Assembly (NCBI GenBank): GCA_965213735.1
Contig: CBDCAB010000005.1
Coordinates: forward strand, 1,178,001 to 1,242,000
DNA length: 64,000 nt
Source: CALDTK01 sp965213735
GTDB taxonomy: Bacteria; Bacteroidota; Bacteroidia; Chitinophagales; Saprospiraceae
Direction of reading: 5' to 3'
Shown: positions 8,358 to 17,039 of the stretch, piece by piece
Numbering within the stretch: the first letter of the stretch is position 1
Layout: every line of letters begins with the position of its first letter
Translations under genes and position numbers: made by a program
Notes under the pieces: model-generated
What the model saw: only the letters and a program-made list of their open reading frames with translations
Told to the model about the DNA's origin: nothing
The model's database searches: none

Positions 8358-9650
8358 CTAAAACCCCTCCACCTCTCGCATCGTCAGCGGACCAAGTTCA
8401 TAGGCAGCTTCGTGGAGCTCGGCTAGTAAGGCTGGCAGTCGAGTCGTCTCCCCATTGGCAGCGTAGACTTTCGCGCTGGCAAGTGCGGCGGTAGGCTCAA
8501 CAGTCTTGCCCGCTACATAGGTGTCGATTGTGGTTTTGGCGGAAGCTGCATCGCCTGCTGCAAGTTGCGCCTGGGCCAGTAATTGCCGAACCTCCGGGGT
8601 ATCGCGATTATCTAATTCCTCCTTGGCCAGGCTAAGTGCTTGCGCTGGATTACGATCGAGCAAGTGCTCCACCAGGTGGGTATGATACATGCCGCCGTAG
8701 AGGGGATCATGTGCGGTTTTGGCGAAAGCTGCGTGGTGATGCTGCGCCTGCTGCTCATCTCCCTGATACTCCGCAAGCTCTGCCAAAAACAAGTGGTAAT
8801 CAGGAGCCTCTCGCGTCACTAAGATGGAGTCGAGAATGCGCTGTGCCTCCCGCGGATTGTCGTCGTGAGCGTACGCAATCCAGGCAATCCCCCGCTTGGC
8901 GTAAGCATTATCAGGTTCAATGGCGAGCGTCTTGAGGTAGTAGCGATAGGAGTCTTTAATGCGACCGGCATGTCCGTAAAAATCTGCAATGTTGGAGTAG
9001 CTCCATACCTGCAGCGCCTCATTTTTAGAGCGATCAGCAATGGCCATAGCCTGCTCGAGATGATCGATGGCACTATCGAGTCGCCCCATATGATCGTCCC
9101 ACTTTGCCATGCGAATCAGCCACGCAAAGTCACTCTTGTCGGTGAGCCGGCCCAGCACGGCACGCGCTTCAGCGTAATTACCCACCTCCATCAGCACATC
9201 ATAGCGCACATAGTCGGTAGCGACTTCATTTTTGGGGGCGGCAGCGATGTTATCGAGCAGCTGTTTAGCTTCGCTGAAGCGGTGTTGCGAAATTAAATTT
9301 GCTGCCAATGACAGCGTGTAGCCAGGGGAATTGTGTGCTGAAATGTCAACGGCTTTGCGCAAAATAGCCTCTGCATCGTGGAGGTGCTGAGGCTTGCCAG
9401 TGGCGCTGAAAAGTGCAGTGTATGCTGCGGCGATTTTTCCGAGTTCGCCGATGCCACTGGTGTCTGGAGCGAGTCGTGCATTCCAAAAGTTGAAGGCTTC
9501 TTGCGCTTTCGCAAAACTAGGCCTGACATCGCTCGCCAAATACTTTTCGTAATCGGCAGGATTGGTGATAGCGACAGCTTGTTCTGCAGCTGGTGCTTTG
9601 CTGCAGGCGCTGATTAAAGCAAGTATGAAGAGGAAAAACAAAGGTTTCAA
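8358..9650 (-). CDS. TPR-repeat lipoprotein
   Basis: The 430-residue product has a lipoprotein signal peptide (MKPLFFLFILALISAC, lipid Cys16) and is otherwise made of tetratricopeptide repeats, clearest in 200-330 (A..GRIKDSYRYYLKTLAIEPDNAYAKR and similar). TPR proteins of this sort act as protein-interaction scaffolds in the periplasm. The gene follows the two DUF4331 genes on the same strand with a hairpin terminator between them; tetratricopeptide and DUF4331 genes are often neighbours, so a functional link is plausible. Two strict copies of the GNAA-hairpin motif lie in it (8534-8546 read ASAKT, 8717-8729 read AFAKT), as does a 12-bp variant (9505-9516 read SFAKAQ). Confidence 0.8.
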   Translation of the reverse strand: MKPLFFLFILALISACSKAPAAEQAVAITNPADYEKYLASDVRPSFAKAQEAFNFWNARLAPDTSGIGELGKIAAAYTALFSATGKPQHLHDAEAILRKAVDISAHNSPGYTLSLAANLISQHRFSEAKQLLDNIAAAPKNEVATDYVRYDVLMEVGNYAEARAVLGRLTDKSDFAWLIRMAKWDDHMGRLDSAIDHLEQAMAIADRSKNEALQVWSYSNIADFYGHAGRIKDSYRYYLKTLAIEPDNAYAKRGIAWIAYAHDDNPREAQRILDSILVTREAPDYHLFLAELAEYQGDEQQAQHHHAAFAKTAHDPLYGGMYHTHLVEHLLDRNPAQALSLAKEELDNRDTPEVRQLLAQAQLAAGDAASAKTTIDTYVAGKTVEPTAALASAKVYAANGETTRLPALLAELHEAAYELGPLTMREVEGF

Positions 9651-9686
9651 CGAGAGGAAATATGGGGGGTGTAGCTACAAAACAAG

Positions 9687-9712
9687 AAAGAGAGCGCCGA
9701 AGCACTCTCTTT
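9687..9712 (-). terminator. rho-independent terminator after the DUF4331 pair
   Basis: AAAGAGAG (9687-9694) pairs with CTCTCTTT (9705-9712), extended by GC pairs around a short loop. On the minus strand it is followed by a T-rich run (TTTCTTGTTTTG). It lies between the stop of the upstream DUF4331 gene (9740) and the TPR lipoprotein gene. Confidence 0.65.
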
Positions 9713-9739
9713 CAAAGAATTCATTTCGGCCAAATTGCG

Positions 9740-10369
9740 CTACTGAAGCGCAGGCTCGAGGTAGGGGAAGGAGTTGGAGAAGTTGCGATCGCCTAGGCCA
9801 ACACCATCGCTGGTAAGTTGGGGCGTGCCACCGTTGCCATCGAAGCGGCTGCCGCTCATACCGCCAAACATGAGGGTAAGAGACACATCGACTACATCAT
9901 CTTGCAAACGCCGCCCAGTGAGAGCTAGATCTGTAGCAGGATCGTAGTATACTGTCGCACCTGTTGGCGCCACCTGTAAGGCATCAAACTGCGCGAGCAC
10001 GGTAGTAAACGTGGCTGCATCGAGGCCGAGGATATTCTCCTCGTAATCAATGGTTGCGCCTAAAGCATTTCCATACACATCGTGGTAAGCCTCGAGTAAG
10101 TCCTGGAAAGGCTGCTGAAACGATTGGCGATTGGTGGGTATTGAAGCGTTGAACATGTTTTTGCGCTGGTCAGTACCCCCGAACACGGTGGTAATTCCAG
10201 GTCGACCCATGATATCCTCTTGCTCGTAGGTGCCAGAGATATCAGCGGGAGTGGTGACGGAAGCGCCATCGTCATCGTCGCCATCACAGGCGGTGAAGAG
10301 CAGTGAGCCAAGGCAAGCGAACGCTAGGTAAGTGAGCGTCTTGAGGGAAGTGGTTGTTAGGATCTTCAT
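9740..10369 (-). CDS. DUF4331-family lipoprotein
   Basis: With the ATG at 10369 the product is 209 residues and begins with a lipoprotein signal (lipobox LFTAC), then an Asp-rich stretch. The core (MGRPGITTVFGG...KNMFNASIP...LLEAYHDVYG) matches the C-terminal half of DUF4331-type proteins, whose function is unknown but which are exported and often occur as tandem pairs. The start lies 2 bp after the stop of the preceding DUF4331 gene, so the two are almost certainly co-transcribed. An in-frame ATG at 10399 would overlap the upstream gene and place nonpolar residues too late for a signal peptide. Confidence 0.7.
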   Translation of the reverse strand: MKILTTTSLKTLTYLAFACLGSLLFTACDGDDDDGASVTTPADISGTYEQEDIMGRPGITTVFGGTDQRKNMFNASIPTNRQSFQQPFQDLLEAYHDVYGNALGATIDYEENILGLDAATFTTVLAQFDALQVAPTGATVYYDPATDLALTGRRLQDDVVDVSLTLMFGGMSGSRFDGNGGTPQLTSDGVGLGDRNFSNSFPYLEPALQ

Positions 10370-10371
10370 GA

Positions 10372-11088
10372 TTACTGCTTTCTTTTGGTGCTGACCCACA
10401 CGTTGTACGCGTTTGGTAGGCCTGGAATATTAACGTTGCCACCCACGTGCGCCGGAGCGCTGCCGAGTAAGCTATTGGGTACTTCTACGACTACCGCCAA
10501 CACGTTGAGGTTATCAAAGAAGTCGTTTGCTTGCGCAGGTGGTAGGAAGCCGATTGGCGCGACATTGCCTGCTGCAATTTCGTTGAAGCGGTTAAAGTCG
10601 AAGAAGAAGGGATCGCGGCGTGCGCCAGCGTAAAACTTCATACCGTCGCTAGAGGTGGTTATCGATTGGTTGCTGCCGCTCGAAATCGCCACCGGTGCGC
10701 GAGACAAATCGTTGGTGAGCGTGCTATTCAAGCCAGTTTGAGCTGGCTGACGCGGCCCGACGAAGTACATGGTGTCGCCGCGAGGAATGGCCTGAATGAC
10801 CAAATCTTCCACAAAGTCGCCGGTGTTGTCGATGTTGAACTCGATGAGGACATCCTCGTCAAATTCAGCATTTTGTGTCTCGGTGCCTGGCATCAGCGGA
10901 CCTTGGAGCGTGGCGATGAAAACGGTAGAGTTTTCGTCTTCACCTTCAAAGGCGTAGAGGTCGGCAATGTCGCTGGTGGTATTAGCGACAGAAGGGGAGT
11001 CCACGTGATCGGCAGCAAGGAGGCCAAGCACAGCAACTGCTGCAATGGCGATGATGCCGAGCCAGTGGCTCAGTTTGAGAATTCTCAT
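10372..11088 (-). CDS. DUF4331 domain-containing exported protein
   Basis: The 238-residue product has a signal peptide/anchor (about residues 9-25) followed directly by the diagnostic DUF4331 start, AADHVDSPSV, and DIADLYAF. The rest follows the family: acidic strands, DPFFFDFNRFNEI, and a final NVWVSTKRKQ. It is shorter than many single-gene homologues; the missing half appears to be supplied by the next gene, so this looks like a split DUF4331 protein. Role unknown. Confidence 0.85.
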   Translation of the reverse strand: MRILKLSHWLGIIAIAAVAVLGLLAADHVDSPSVANTTSDIADLYAFEGEDENSTVFIATLQGPLMPGTETQNAEFDEDVLIEFNIDNTGDFVEDLVIQAIPRGDTMYFVGPRQPAQTGLNSTLTNDLSRAPVAISSGSNQSITTSSDGMKFYAGARRDPFFFDFNRFNEIAAGNVAPIGFLPPAQANDFFDNLNVLAVVVEVPNSLLGSAPAHVGGNVNIPGLPNAYNVWVSTKRKQ

Positions 11089-11276
11089 GAAGGGGTGTTG
11101 GTTGATGTTAAGTGAGAGTAAACTCGATCTGCCTTAAAAGGTTGCGCGAGTTTGGGTTATGCTTTAAGAAAAATCTTAATGACTGACCTGATGCACGTTT
11201 TCTGAAGGTCGCCAACGCTATGTACGAGTGCTGAGGGGGCAATGGTTTCTATCGTTCACAAATTGATGTGATATAT

Positions 11277-11452
11277 CCCTGATCGAGCATTGGGATGCGT
11301 AGCGAGAGTTCTCAAGCCCAAAGGATACGCGTGCTCGCGGAAAAAATTTTCCGCAGACGTAGTCACTACTACGGTGAGGACAGATTTTTGAGCAAGTGCG
11401 CGTAGTCAAAGGGCTGAGGGCTCGTAGTAGCATTGCTAATGCACGATCAGGG
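11277..11452. mobile_element. 176-bp MITE-like element, copy A
   Basis: Terminal inverted repeats CCCTGATCGAGCATT (11277-11291) and AATGCACGATCAGGG (11438-11452) bound a non-coding unit. A central palindrome GCGGAAAAAATTTTCCGC (11338-11355) and AGTCACTACTACGG follow. An inverted, equally long copy lies at 28243-28418. It occupies the space upstream of the GMC oxidoreductase gene and could therefore also affect that gene's promoter. Confidence 0.8.
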
Positions 11453-11487
11453 ATTACCTTAACCCTTCACGACAGCCTCTGTAGTTT

Positions 11488-13224
11488 ATGCCTTACCCCA
11501 CTATGCAGATTAAAGAACCTGCAACTGTATATGATGTCATCATTGTTGGCTCGGGAGCCGGTGGAGGAATGGCAACTCATGTTTTGGCGAAAGCTGGACT
11601 GAAAGTAGCCGTCGTGGAGGCCGGACCGTACTTCGACCCAGCCGATGTGGAGACGATGACGCAGTTGAAGCACCCCTACGACTCCCCACGCCGCGGCCGC
11701 GGCACCACCCGCGCCTTTGGAGAATGGGACATGTCGTACGGCGACTGGAGCGTGGAGGGCGAACCCTATACCCATGTAGAAGGAACGAAATTCGACTGGT
11801 GGCGCTCGCGCATGTTGGGCGGGCGGACCAACCACTGGGGCCGCATCAGCCTACGCTTCGGCCCGAAAGACTTCAAGCATAAAGACGTAGACGGGCTCGG
11901 TGACAACTGGCCAATCTCCTACGAGGAGGTGAAGCCTTACTACGACAAGCTCGACAAACTAATCGGCGTTTTTGGCAGCAATGAGGGCCTACCTAACGAC
12001 CCCGACGGCTTCTTTTTGCCACCGCCAAAGCCGCGCCTGCACGAATTATTTTACATCGATGGCGCACGAAAATCGGGTATTCCTGTCATCCCAGGTAGGC
12101 TGTCGATGTTGACCAAAAAGCTGAACAACGATCGCGGCATCTGCTTTTACTGTGGCCAGTGCTCGCGCTCGTGCTTTGCCTACGCCGACTTCTCTGCGGG
12201 CAGCTGTTTGATCTTTCCAGCAATGCGCGGCGGCGGGCAGGTCGACCTGTACGTAAACTCGATGGTGCGGCAGGTGAATACCAATGACGAAGGCAGAGCG
12301 ACAGGGGTGAGCTACATCAGCAAAGACGACCGCCGCGAGTACAGCCTGCGCAGCAAAACGGTGGTGCTGGCGGCAAGTGCGTGTTCGACGGCGCGTATCC
12401 TGCTCAACTCTCAGAGCAAGCAGCATCCTGGCGGCTTAGGCAACTCTTCAGGTCTGGTGGGCAAGTACCTGCACGACTCTACCGGAGCGAGCAGAGCAGG
12501 CTTTATACCGGCGCTGATGAACCGTGACATCACTTACAACGAAGATGGCGTCGGCGGCATGCACGTGTACTCGCCGTGGTGGGGCGACAATTCGAAATTG
12601 GACTTTCCGCGTGGCTACCACATCGAGGTGTGGGGTGGGATCGGACAGCCTAACTATGGTTTCGGCTGGAATCCAAATGAATTCAATAAATTTTTCGGAT
12701 TGCCAACGGGTGGCTACGGTGAGGATTTGCGACGTGACGTTAAGAAGTATTACGGTTCAGTCATTGGCTTTGGCGGGCGAGGAGAGGCAATAGCACGGGA
12801 GGATAGTTACTGTGAGCTCGATCCGCAGGTGGTGGATCAATTTGGTATCCCTGTGCTGCGGTTTCATTATAAGTGGAGTGACTACGAGCGCAAACAGGCC
12901 AAGCATATGCAGGAGAGTTTTGAGGAGATAATACACAACATGGGCGGCCATGTACTCGGCGACCGACCGGAGGCTGATGCGGACTATGGACTAAACTCTC
13001 CGGGTGCAATTATTCACGAGGTGGGTACTACGCGCATGGGAGATGATCCGCGCACGTCTGTGACAAATAAGTGGAATCAGCTTCATGATGCGCCCAATGT
13101 AGTGGTCGCTGATGCTGGACCTTTTGTGAGTCAGGCCGATAAAAACTGTACGTGGACGATACTGGCCTTGAGTATGCGTGCGAGTGAGCATTTGGCGCAG
13201 GAGCTTCGGCGTCAGAATATTTAG
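11488..13224 (+). CDS. GMC-family oxidoreductase (FAD-dependent, gluconate 2-dehydrogenase large-subunit type)
   Basis: The 578-residue product is a flavoprotein of the glucose-methanol-choline family, oxidising alcohol or sugar substrates. An FAD dinucleotide-binding motif VGSGAGGG sits at 20-27, followed by VVEAG (42-46). The GGRTNHWGR block and Cys-rich segment (CFYCGQCSRSCFAYADF) follow, and the C-terminal signature GTTRMGDDPRTSVTN...NVVVADAGPF...NCTWTILALSMRASEHL is typical of the family. Its usual partner, a subunit-3 protein, lies 3.8 kb downstream (17040), separated by other genes and repeats. A strict motif copy (11582-11594) reads VLAKA within the FAD fold. An alternative ATG is at 11503. 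Confidence 0.92.
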   Translation: MPYPTMQIKEPATVYDVIIVGSGAGGGMATHVLAKAGLKVAVVEAGPYFDPADVETMTQLKHPYDSPRRGRGTTRAFGEWDMSYGDWSVEGEPYTHVEGTKFDWWRSRMLGGRTNHWGRISLRFGPKDFKHKDVDGLGDNWPISYEEVKPYYDKLDKLIGVFGSNEGLPNDPDGFFLPPPKPRLHELFYIDGARKSGIPVIPGRLSMLTKKLNNDRGICFYCGQCSRSCFAYADFSAGSCLIFPAMRGGGQVDLYVNSMVRQVNTNDEGRATGVSYISKDDRREYSLRSKTVVLAASACSTARILLNSQSKQHPGGLGNSSGLVGKYLHDSTGASRAGFIPALMNRDITYNEDGVGGMHVYSPWWGDNSKLDFPRGYHIEVWGGIGQPNYGFGWNPNEFNKFFGLPTGGYGEDLRRDVKKYYGSVIGFGGRGEAIAREDSYCELDPQVVDQFGIPVLRFHYKWSDYERKQAKHMQESFEEIIHNMGGHVLGDRPEADADYGLNSPGAIIHEVGTTRMGDDPRTSVTNKWNQLHDAPNVVVADAGPFVSQADKNCTWTILALSMRASEHLAQELRRQNI

Positions 13225-13271
13225 GGCTTTAAGAATGGTAGTAATTGTGCAGGTATAATGCTATAAAACTC

Positions 13272-13308
13272 AAAAGCCCCCGCTGCGGTGAGGCAACGGG
13301 GGCTTTTT
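13272..13308. terminator. bidirectional rho-independent terminator
   Basis: AAAAGCCCCCG and CGGGGGCTTTTT form an 11-bp stem around a 14-nt loop, with A- and T-tracts on both sides. It lies between the convergent GMC oxidoreductase and PRC-barrel genes and would serve both. Confidence 0.9.
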
Positions 13309-13354
13309 CAATGTAGAAACTCAATCGAGTTCAAGCTTCTGGATTGTCCTCTAA

Positions 13355-13753
13355 TTAGGACATACTGGGATTAGCGGCGAATGTACGGCGCTTGGTGCCG
13401 TAGAAAGAGTGGACACTGTTTACGAAGTCATTGTCGCTCGTTTGTGGCCAGTTATTCTTATCGAATCCTGGTGCATTTTCGAGGCGCTCTTTGTTGACGT
13501 CGAGGATCCATTCTTCACGCTTGGTGTCGATGTTGAATGCGCTCATAGGAACGGCGAAGAACTTATCGCCCATGCCTAAGAAGCCACCGAAACTAAGCAC
13601 GCAGTAAAGGATTTCTCCTGTGCTGCAGTCGATCATGAGATCTTTGATCTCGCCGATGTTCTTGTTGTCACGGTTGCGCACCTCTGTTCCGGTAATGCTA
13701 GAACTCGAGAGTACGAGGCCGTGTGCTGTTGGGGTTGTTGTTGAGTTGGTCAT
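13355..13753 (-). CDS. PRC-barrel domain protein
   Basis: With the ATG at 13753 the product is 132 residues. The PRC-barrel core is clear: SSSITGTEVRNRDNKNIGEIKDLMID, then TGEILYCVLSFGGFLGMGDKFFAVP, i.e. the small beta-barrel fold seen in RimM and photosynthetic reaction centre H chains. Stand-alone versions are common in stress-related loci, but the role is not known. Upstream in-frame starts at 13813 and 13831 would add a non-conserved polar extension. Confidence 0.85.
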   Translation of the reverse strand: MTNSTTTPTAHGLVLSSSSITGTEVRNRDNKNIGEIKDLMIDCSTGEILYCVLSFGGFLGMGDKFFAVPMSAFNIDTKREEWILDVNKERLENAPGFDKNNWPQTSDNDFVNSVHSFYGTKRRTFAANPSMS

Positions 13754-13898
13754 GATGGTATGAATTAGGTGTTGTGGTTTGGGTTCTCTTATCGTAACGG
13801 GATTTTTTTGCATATGTTCACCTTCCGACAAATTTTTTCCACTTTTTTTTCACGAGTAGGCTTCCGAACAATCTGCTTGGGGCTAGTATGTTGCTGCC

Positions 13899-15362
13899 AT
13901 GCTTAACGTACGTCAGTCGGGGGTTTTGTGTCCGCTCTCAGCCTTGCCAGGTGCAGACTATTGTGGAGATTTGGGTGCTGGTGCTCGGCGGTTTGTGGAT
14001 TGGCTGGCGCGGCATGGGGTACGGGTTTGGCAGTTGCTGCCTTTGCATCCTACTGATGCCGCCTTTGGCAATTCGCCCTACTCTGCACAGAGTGTGTTTG
14101 CAGGCGATGAACGCTATATAAGTTTTGCAGAGCTGGGCAACCTGGCTGCAGAGGCTGGTAGCGGTGAGCGTGTAGATTACCCAGCCGCGCTGGAGCAACG
14201 AAAGCTAGCGATAGACCATGTTTGGCAAAGCTTAAGTGGGCAGCTACAGGCGGAATTCTTGTTTTGGCGTAAGCAGAATAAGTGGGTGGAGACTTATGCG
14301 GCGTGGCGGGCTTTGGCCGATGAGCAAGGTGGTATTGCCTGGACCAACTGGCCGGCGGAATTGCGAGATGCGGGTGATGCAATTGAGGAGACTGCTACAA
14401 ATCGCAAGGCTGTTATAGATCGAATAGCTTTTGGGCAATTTTTATTCGCACGCCAATGGACAGCCCTTCGTGCGTATGCACAAGCGCGGGGAGTAGCTTT
14501 AATGGGAGATTTGCCGATTTATCCGCACCTGGATTCGGCAGATGTGTGGGGAAATCGTGCGGTCTTTAAACTTGATGCTACGGGCCATCCTACTTCTGTA
14601 GCTGGTGTGCCTCCTGATTATTTTAGTGAAGATGGGCAATTGTGGGGCAATCCGGTGTATGATTGGGGGTACTTACGTCAAAACTCCTTTTACTGGTGGC
14701 GGGAGCGGCTGCGGCATGCATGTGCGCAGTACAGTCAGGTGAGGATCGACCATTTTATAGGGTTGGTGCGTGCGTATGAGGTTGCCGCTGGGGCGAGTGA
14801 TGCGCGTGCAGGCGAATATGCGGAGGTGCCGACTGAAGCGCTTTTGCAGACATTGGCTACTGCTTTGCCAGGCTTGCCGCTGATCGCTGAGGATTTAGGT
14901 GCTGAGCATGCGGGTGTGGCCCTTGCGCTGGCGCGTTGGCAGCTGCCGGGCATGCGGGTGTTGCAGTTTGGCTTTGGTGGTGATCCCAGCAATCCTCACT
15001 TGCCGCACAATTTCCCGCGCAATGCGGTAGCCTATTCAGGTACGCATGATAATGATACGTCTGCTGGTTGGTGGCAAACGGCGGGTGAGGAGGAGCGCCG
15101 GTACTTCCAGGCTTATTGTGGATTGGCAGGTGAGGCCCGTGTTGATGCTGCGGATGCAATGCTGCGTTTGTTGTTGGCGAGTCCGGCTTTATTGGCTGTG
15201 GCTCCGGTGCAGGATGTGCTGAAGCTCGGTGCGGATGCTCGCATCAATACACCAGGTACGACAACTGGCAATTGGGTATGGCGGATTAGGGCGGAGGACT
15301 TGTACAAAGAGGCGCCGTGGGCTGATTTTGGGGAGATGGTGAGGGTTTATGGGAGAAGGTGA
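13899..15362 (+). CDS. malQ: 4-alpha-glucanotransferase (GH77, amylomaltase)
   Basis: The 487-residue enzyme moves alpha-1,4-glucan segments between acceptors in glycogen/maltodextrin metabolism. The GH77 hallmarks are present: RQSGVLCPLSALPG at the start, GDLPIYPHLDSADVW, the nucleophile in VRIDHFIG (Asp284), the acid/base in IAEDLG (Glu331), and SGTHDNDT. It is the bacterial core length without an N-terminal starch-binding extension. A strict motif copy (14262-14274) reads LFWRK. An alpha-glucan phosphorylase gene lies at the far end of the window, which may belong to the same pathway. The gene is unrelated to the GMC genes it separates. Confidence 0.95.
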   Translation: MLNVRQSGVLCPLSALPGADYCGDLGAGARRFVDWLARHGVRVWQLLPLHPTDAAFGNSPYSAQSVFAGDERYISFAELGNLAAEAGSGERVDYPAALEQRKLAIDHVWQSLSGQLQAEFLFWRKQNKWVETYAAWRALADEQGGIAWTNWPAELRDAGDAIEETATNRKAVIDRIAFGQFLFARQWTALRAYAQARGVALMGDLPIYPHLDSADVWGNRAVFKLDATGHPTSVAGVPPDYFSEDGQLWGNPVYDWGYLRQNSFYWWRERLRHACAQYSQVRIDHFIGLVRAYEVAAGASDARAGEYAEVPTEALLQTLATALPGLPLIAEDLGAEHAGVALALARWQLPGMRVLQFGFGGDPSNPHLPHNFPRNAVAYSGTHDNDTSAGWWQTAGEEERRYFQAYCGLAGEARVDAADAMLRLLLASPALLAVAPVQDVLKLGADARINTPGTTTGNWVWRIRAEDLYKEAPWADFGEMVRVYGRR

Positions 15363-15433
15363 ATTGGGGTGAGGGAGCTGCTGTGTTGCCTTGGGGCTGC
15401 GTAGAATGACGCTGCTCTACAGCTAGCATACAT

Positions 15434-15800
15434 CCCCCCGAAGCATTTCCATAGCCGCATAGCGGTGTCGTTTTCAGAGGGTAGGGTTTACCCGGGATCC
15501 AAAGGACGGATTGGCTCAACAATCGCCGGGTAGACTTAGGGCTAGATATAACGATGTTGCTCCGCAGCTAACAAGAATGTAACCCGAAGCCTCGCCATAG
15601 CCGCATAGCGACGTCCTTTTCAGAGGGTAGGGTTTACCCGGGATCCGAAGGATGGATTTGCTCGACAATCGCCGGGTAGATCCAGAGCTAGATATAATGC
15701 TGCTGCTCTGCTGCCAGCAATAGTCCCCACCAAAGCATGGCCATAGCCGCATAGCGGCGTCGTTTTCAGAGGGTAGGGTTTACCCGGGATTTGAAGGATG
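15434..15800. repeat. array of three 145-bp repeats
   Basis: Three copies with spacings of 147 and 143 bp carry the block GCCGCATAGCGGYGTCG, then TTTTCAGAGGGTAGGG, then TTTACCCGGGAT (core at about 15480, 15627 and 15770), followed by GGATTGGCTCAACAATCGC and CGGGTAGA. GCCGC-ATA-GCGGC is a small hairpin. Open frames reading through the units on the minus strand repeat the same peptide (GKPYPLKTTPLCGYG) and are not genes. Confidence 0.85.
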
Positions 15801-15943
15801 GATTGCTTCAACAAATTGTTTACAATTACCACGAGTTACACCATATTTTAGTAACTTCGACACCATCCTGCATTTAGAGGCGACCACACGATGAGAGAAT
15901 AGATCGTTCCTTTCAAAAATGTTGAATCCACAACCATGAGTCC

Positions 15944-16642
15944 ATGAAAACGCTGATCCTAAGCTCACTCCTTAGCTGTGCAATCTCTTGTTGTCTTTCC
16001 GCACAGGTGAAGTGGGTGGATGTGCAGGCGCACGGTCAGCTAGCAACGGTGATGAGTTATAAGCAAATCTTCGACCAAACATTTTGGACAGAGACCCGTT
16101 TCGAAACCCCATCCCGCGCATCTTTTGTACTAGATTGGCCAAAACGAATGATCTACGGTGCCGGCATAGCTGCTGAACTTGCGTTGCCGTACAAGCTTGG
16201 TGCTCGTGTCGAGCTCTATTATATGCAACCAATTACTACGGCTTCTGACTTTCTATTTCATGACTTTGGATTTTTCGATACCTATACTTCCACAAAATTT
16301 TCTCAAGCAAATATTTCTTTAGTGTGCACCTACCCGCTGCACGAGCGCTTAAATTTAGGTGTTGGTGTCACCATATTAAATCAGATTGGCACGGCTTCAA
16401 CGCTGACCACAGTTTATTATGGTGCCCTGGCATCTACCGAAGTGAGGACATCTACTGATTTCCCCACCTACACCCGCCTTTATCCTCAAATGCGGCTGGC
16501 GAGCAACTGGGGGCCGGTGGTGGTGAGTGCGGCTGCTCTCTTTAATTTGAATCATCCGCAATATGATCCTGATGCGTGGCTAAGCAGCCACTTTCAATTT
16601 TCTATTGGGTATCGGCTGCGGACTGCTGCAGGTAGGCAATAG
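15944..16642 (+). CDS. exported, probable outer-membrane beta-barrel protein of unknown function
   Basis: The 232-residue product has a signal peptide (hydrophobic 4-20, ending LSAQ). The remainder alternates short amphipathic strands (RVELYYMQPITT, QANISLVCTYPLHERLNLGVGVTIL, WGPVVVSAAALFNL) and ends FQFSIGYRLR, which resembles an outer-membrane barrel. No family was recognised. It is bracketed by the two arrays of 145-bp repeats, three copies upstream and two downstream, as if it were carried with them. Confidence 0.6.
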   Translation: MKTLILSSLLSCAISCCLSAQVKWVDVQAHGQLATVMSYKQIFDQTFWTETRFETPSRASFVLDWPKRMIYGAGIAAELALPYKLGARVELYYMQPITTASDFLFHDFGFFDTYTSTKFSQANISLVCTYPLHERLNLGVGVTILNQIGTASTLTTVYYGALASTEVRTSTDFPTYTRLYPQMRLASNWGPVVVSAAALFNLNHPQYDPDAWLSSHFQFSIGYRLRTAAGRQ

Positions 16643-16694
16643 GTATACGCCGAGTAAAATGAGGGCTTCCTACAACTTCGCCGCGATGCGGCCA

Positions 16695-16965
16695 GCAATA
16701 ATCCCCCCCGAAGCATAGCCGTAGCAGCATAGCGGTGTCGTTTTCAGAGGGTAGGGTTTACCCGGGATCCAAAGGACGGATTGGCTCAACAATCGCCGGG
16801 TAGACTTAGGGCTAGATATAATGATGCCGCTCTGCGGCTAGCAAAAATGCCCCCCGAAGGCATGGCCATAGCCGCATAGCGGCGTCGTTTTCAGAGGGTA
16901 GGGTTTACCCGGGATCCAAAGGGTGGATTCACTCGTCAATTGCCGGGTAAATCCGAGGCCAGCTA
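16695..16965. repeat. array of two more 145-bp repeats
   Basis: These two copies (cores at about 16750 and 16896, spacing 146 bp) belong to the same family and orientation as 15434-15800. The first is almost identical to the copy at 15480, including the downstream GGATTGGCTCAACAATCGCC stretch. Confidence 0.85.
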
Positions 16966-17039
16966 CCTCCCACCTCGGCTAGCAAATACATAGACTCAGC
17001 CCACTTCTATCTCGTTTTCCCTATTTTTGACACCTCCAC

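Noticed and set aside
8124..8426. Frame of 100 residues with QKTAQPKQRSQKTAQ
   Set aside because: It is translation of the A-rich tandem array and intergenic repeats running into a minus-strand gene.
15286..15832. Minus-strand frames with shared peptide GKPYPLKTTPLCGYG
   Set aside because: They arise from the 145-bp repeat units; the similarity is that of the DNA repeat.
15434..16965. CRISPR-like array of 145-bp units
   Set aside because: Units are far too long, the intervening sequence is also repeated rather than unique, and there are no cas genes.
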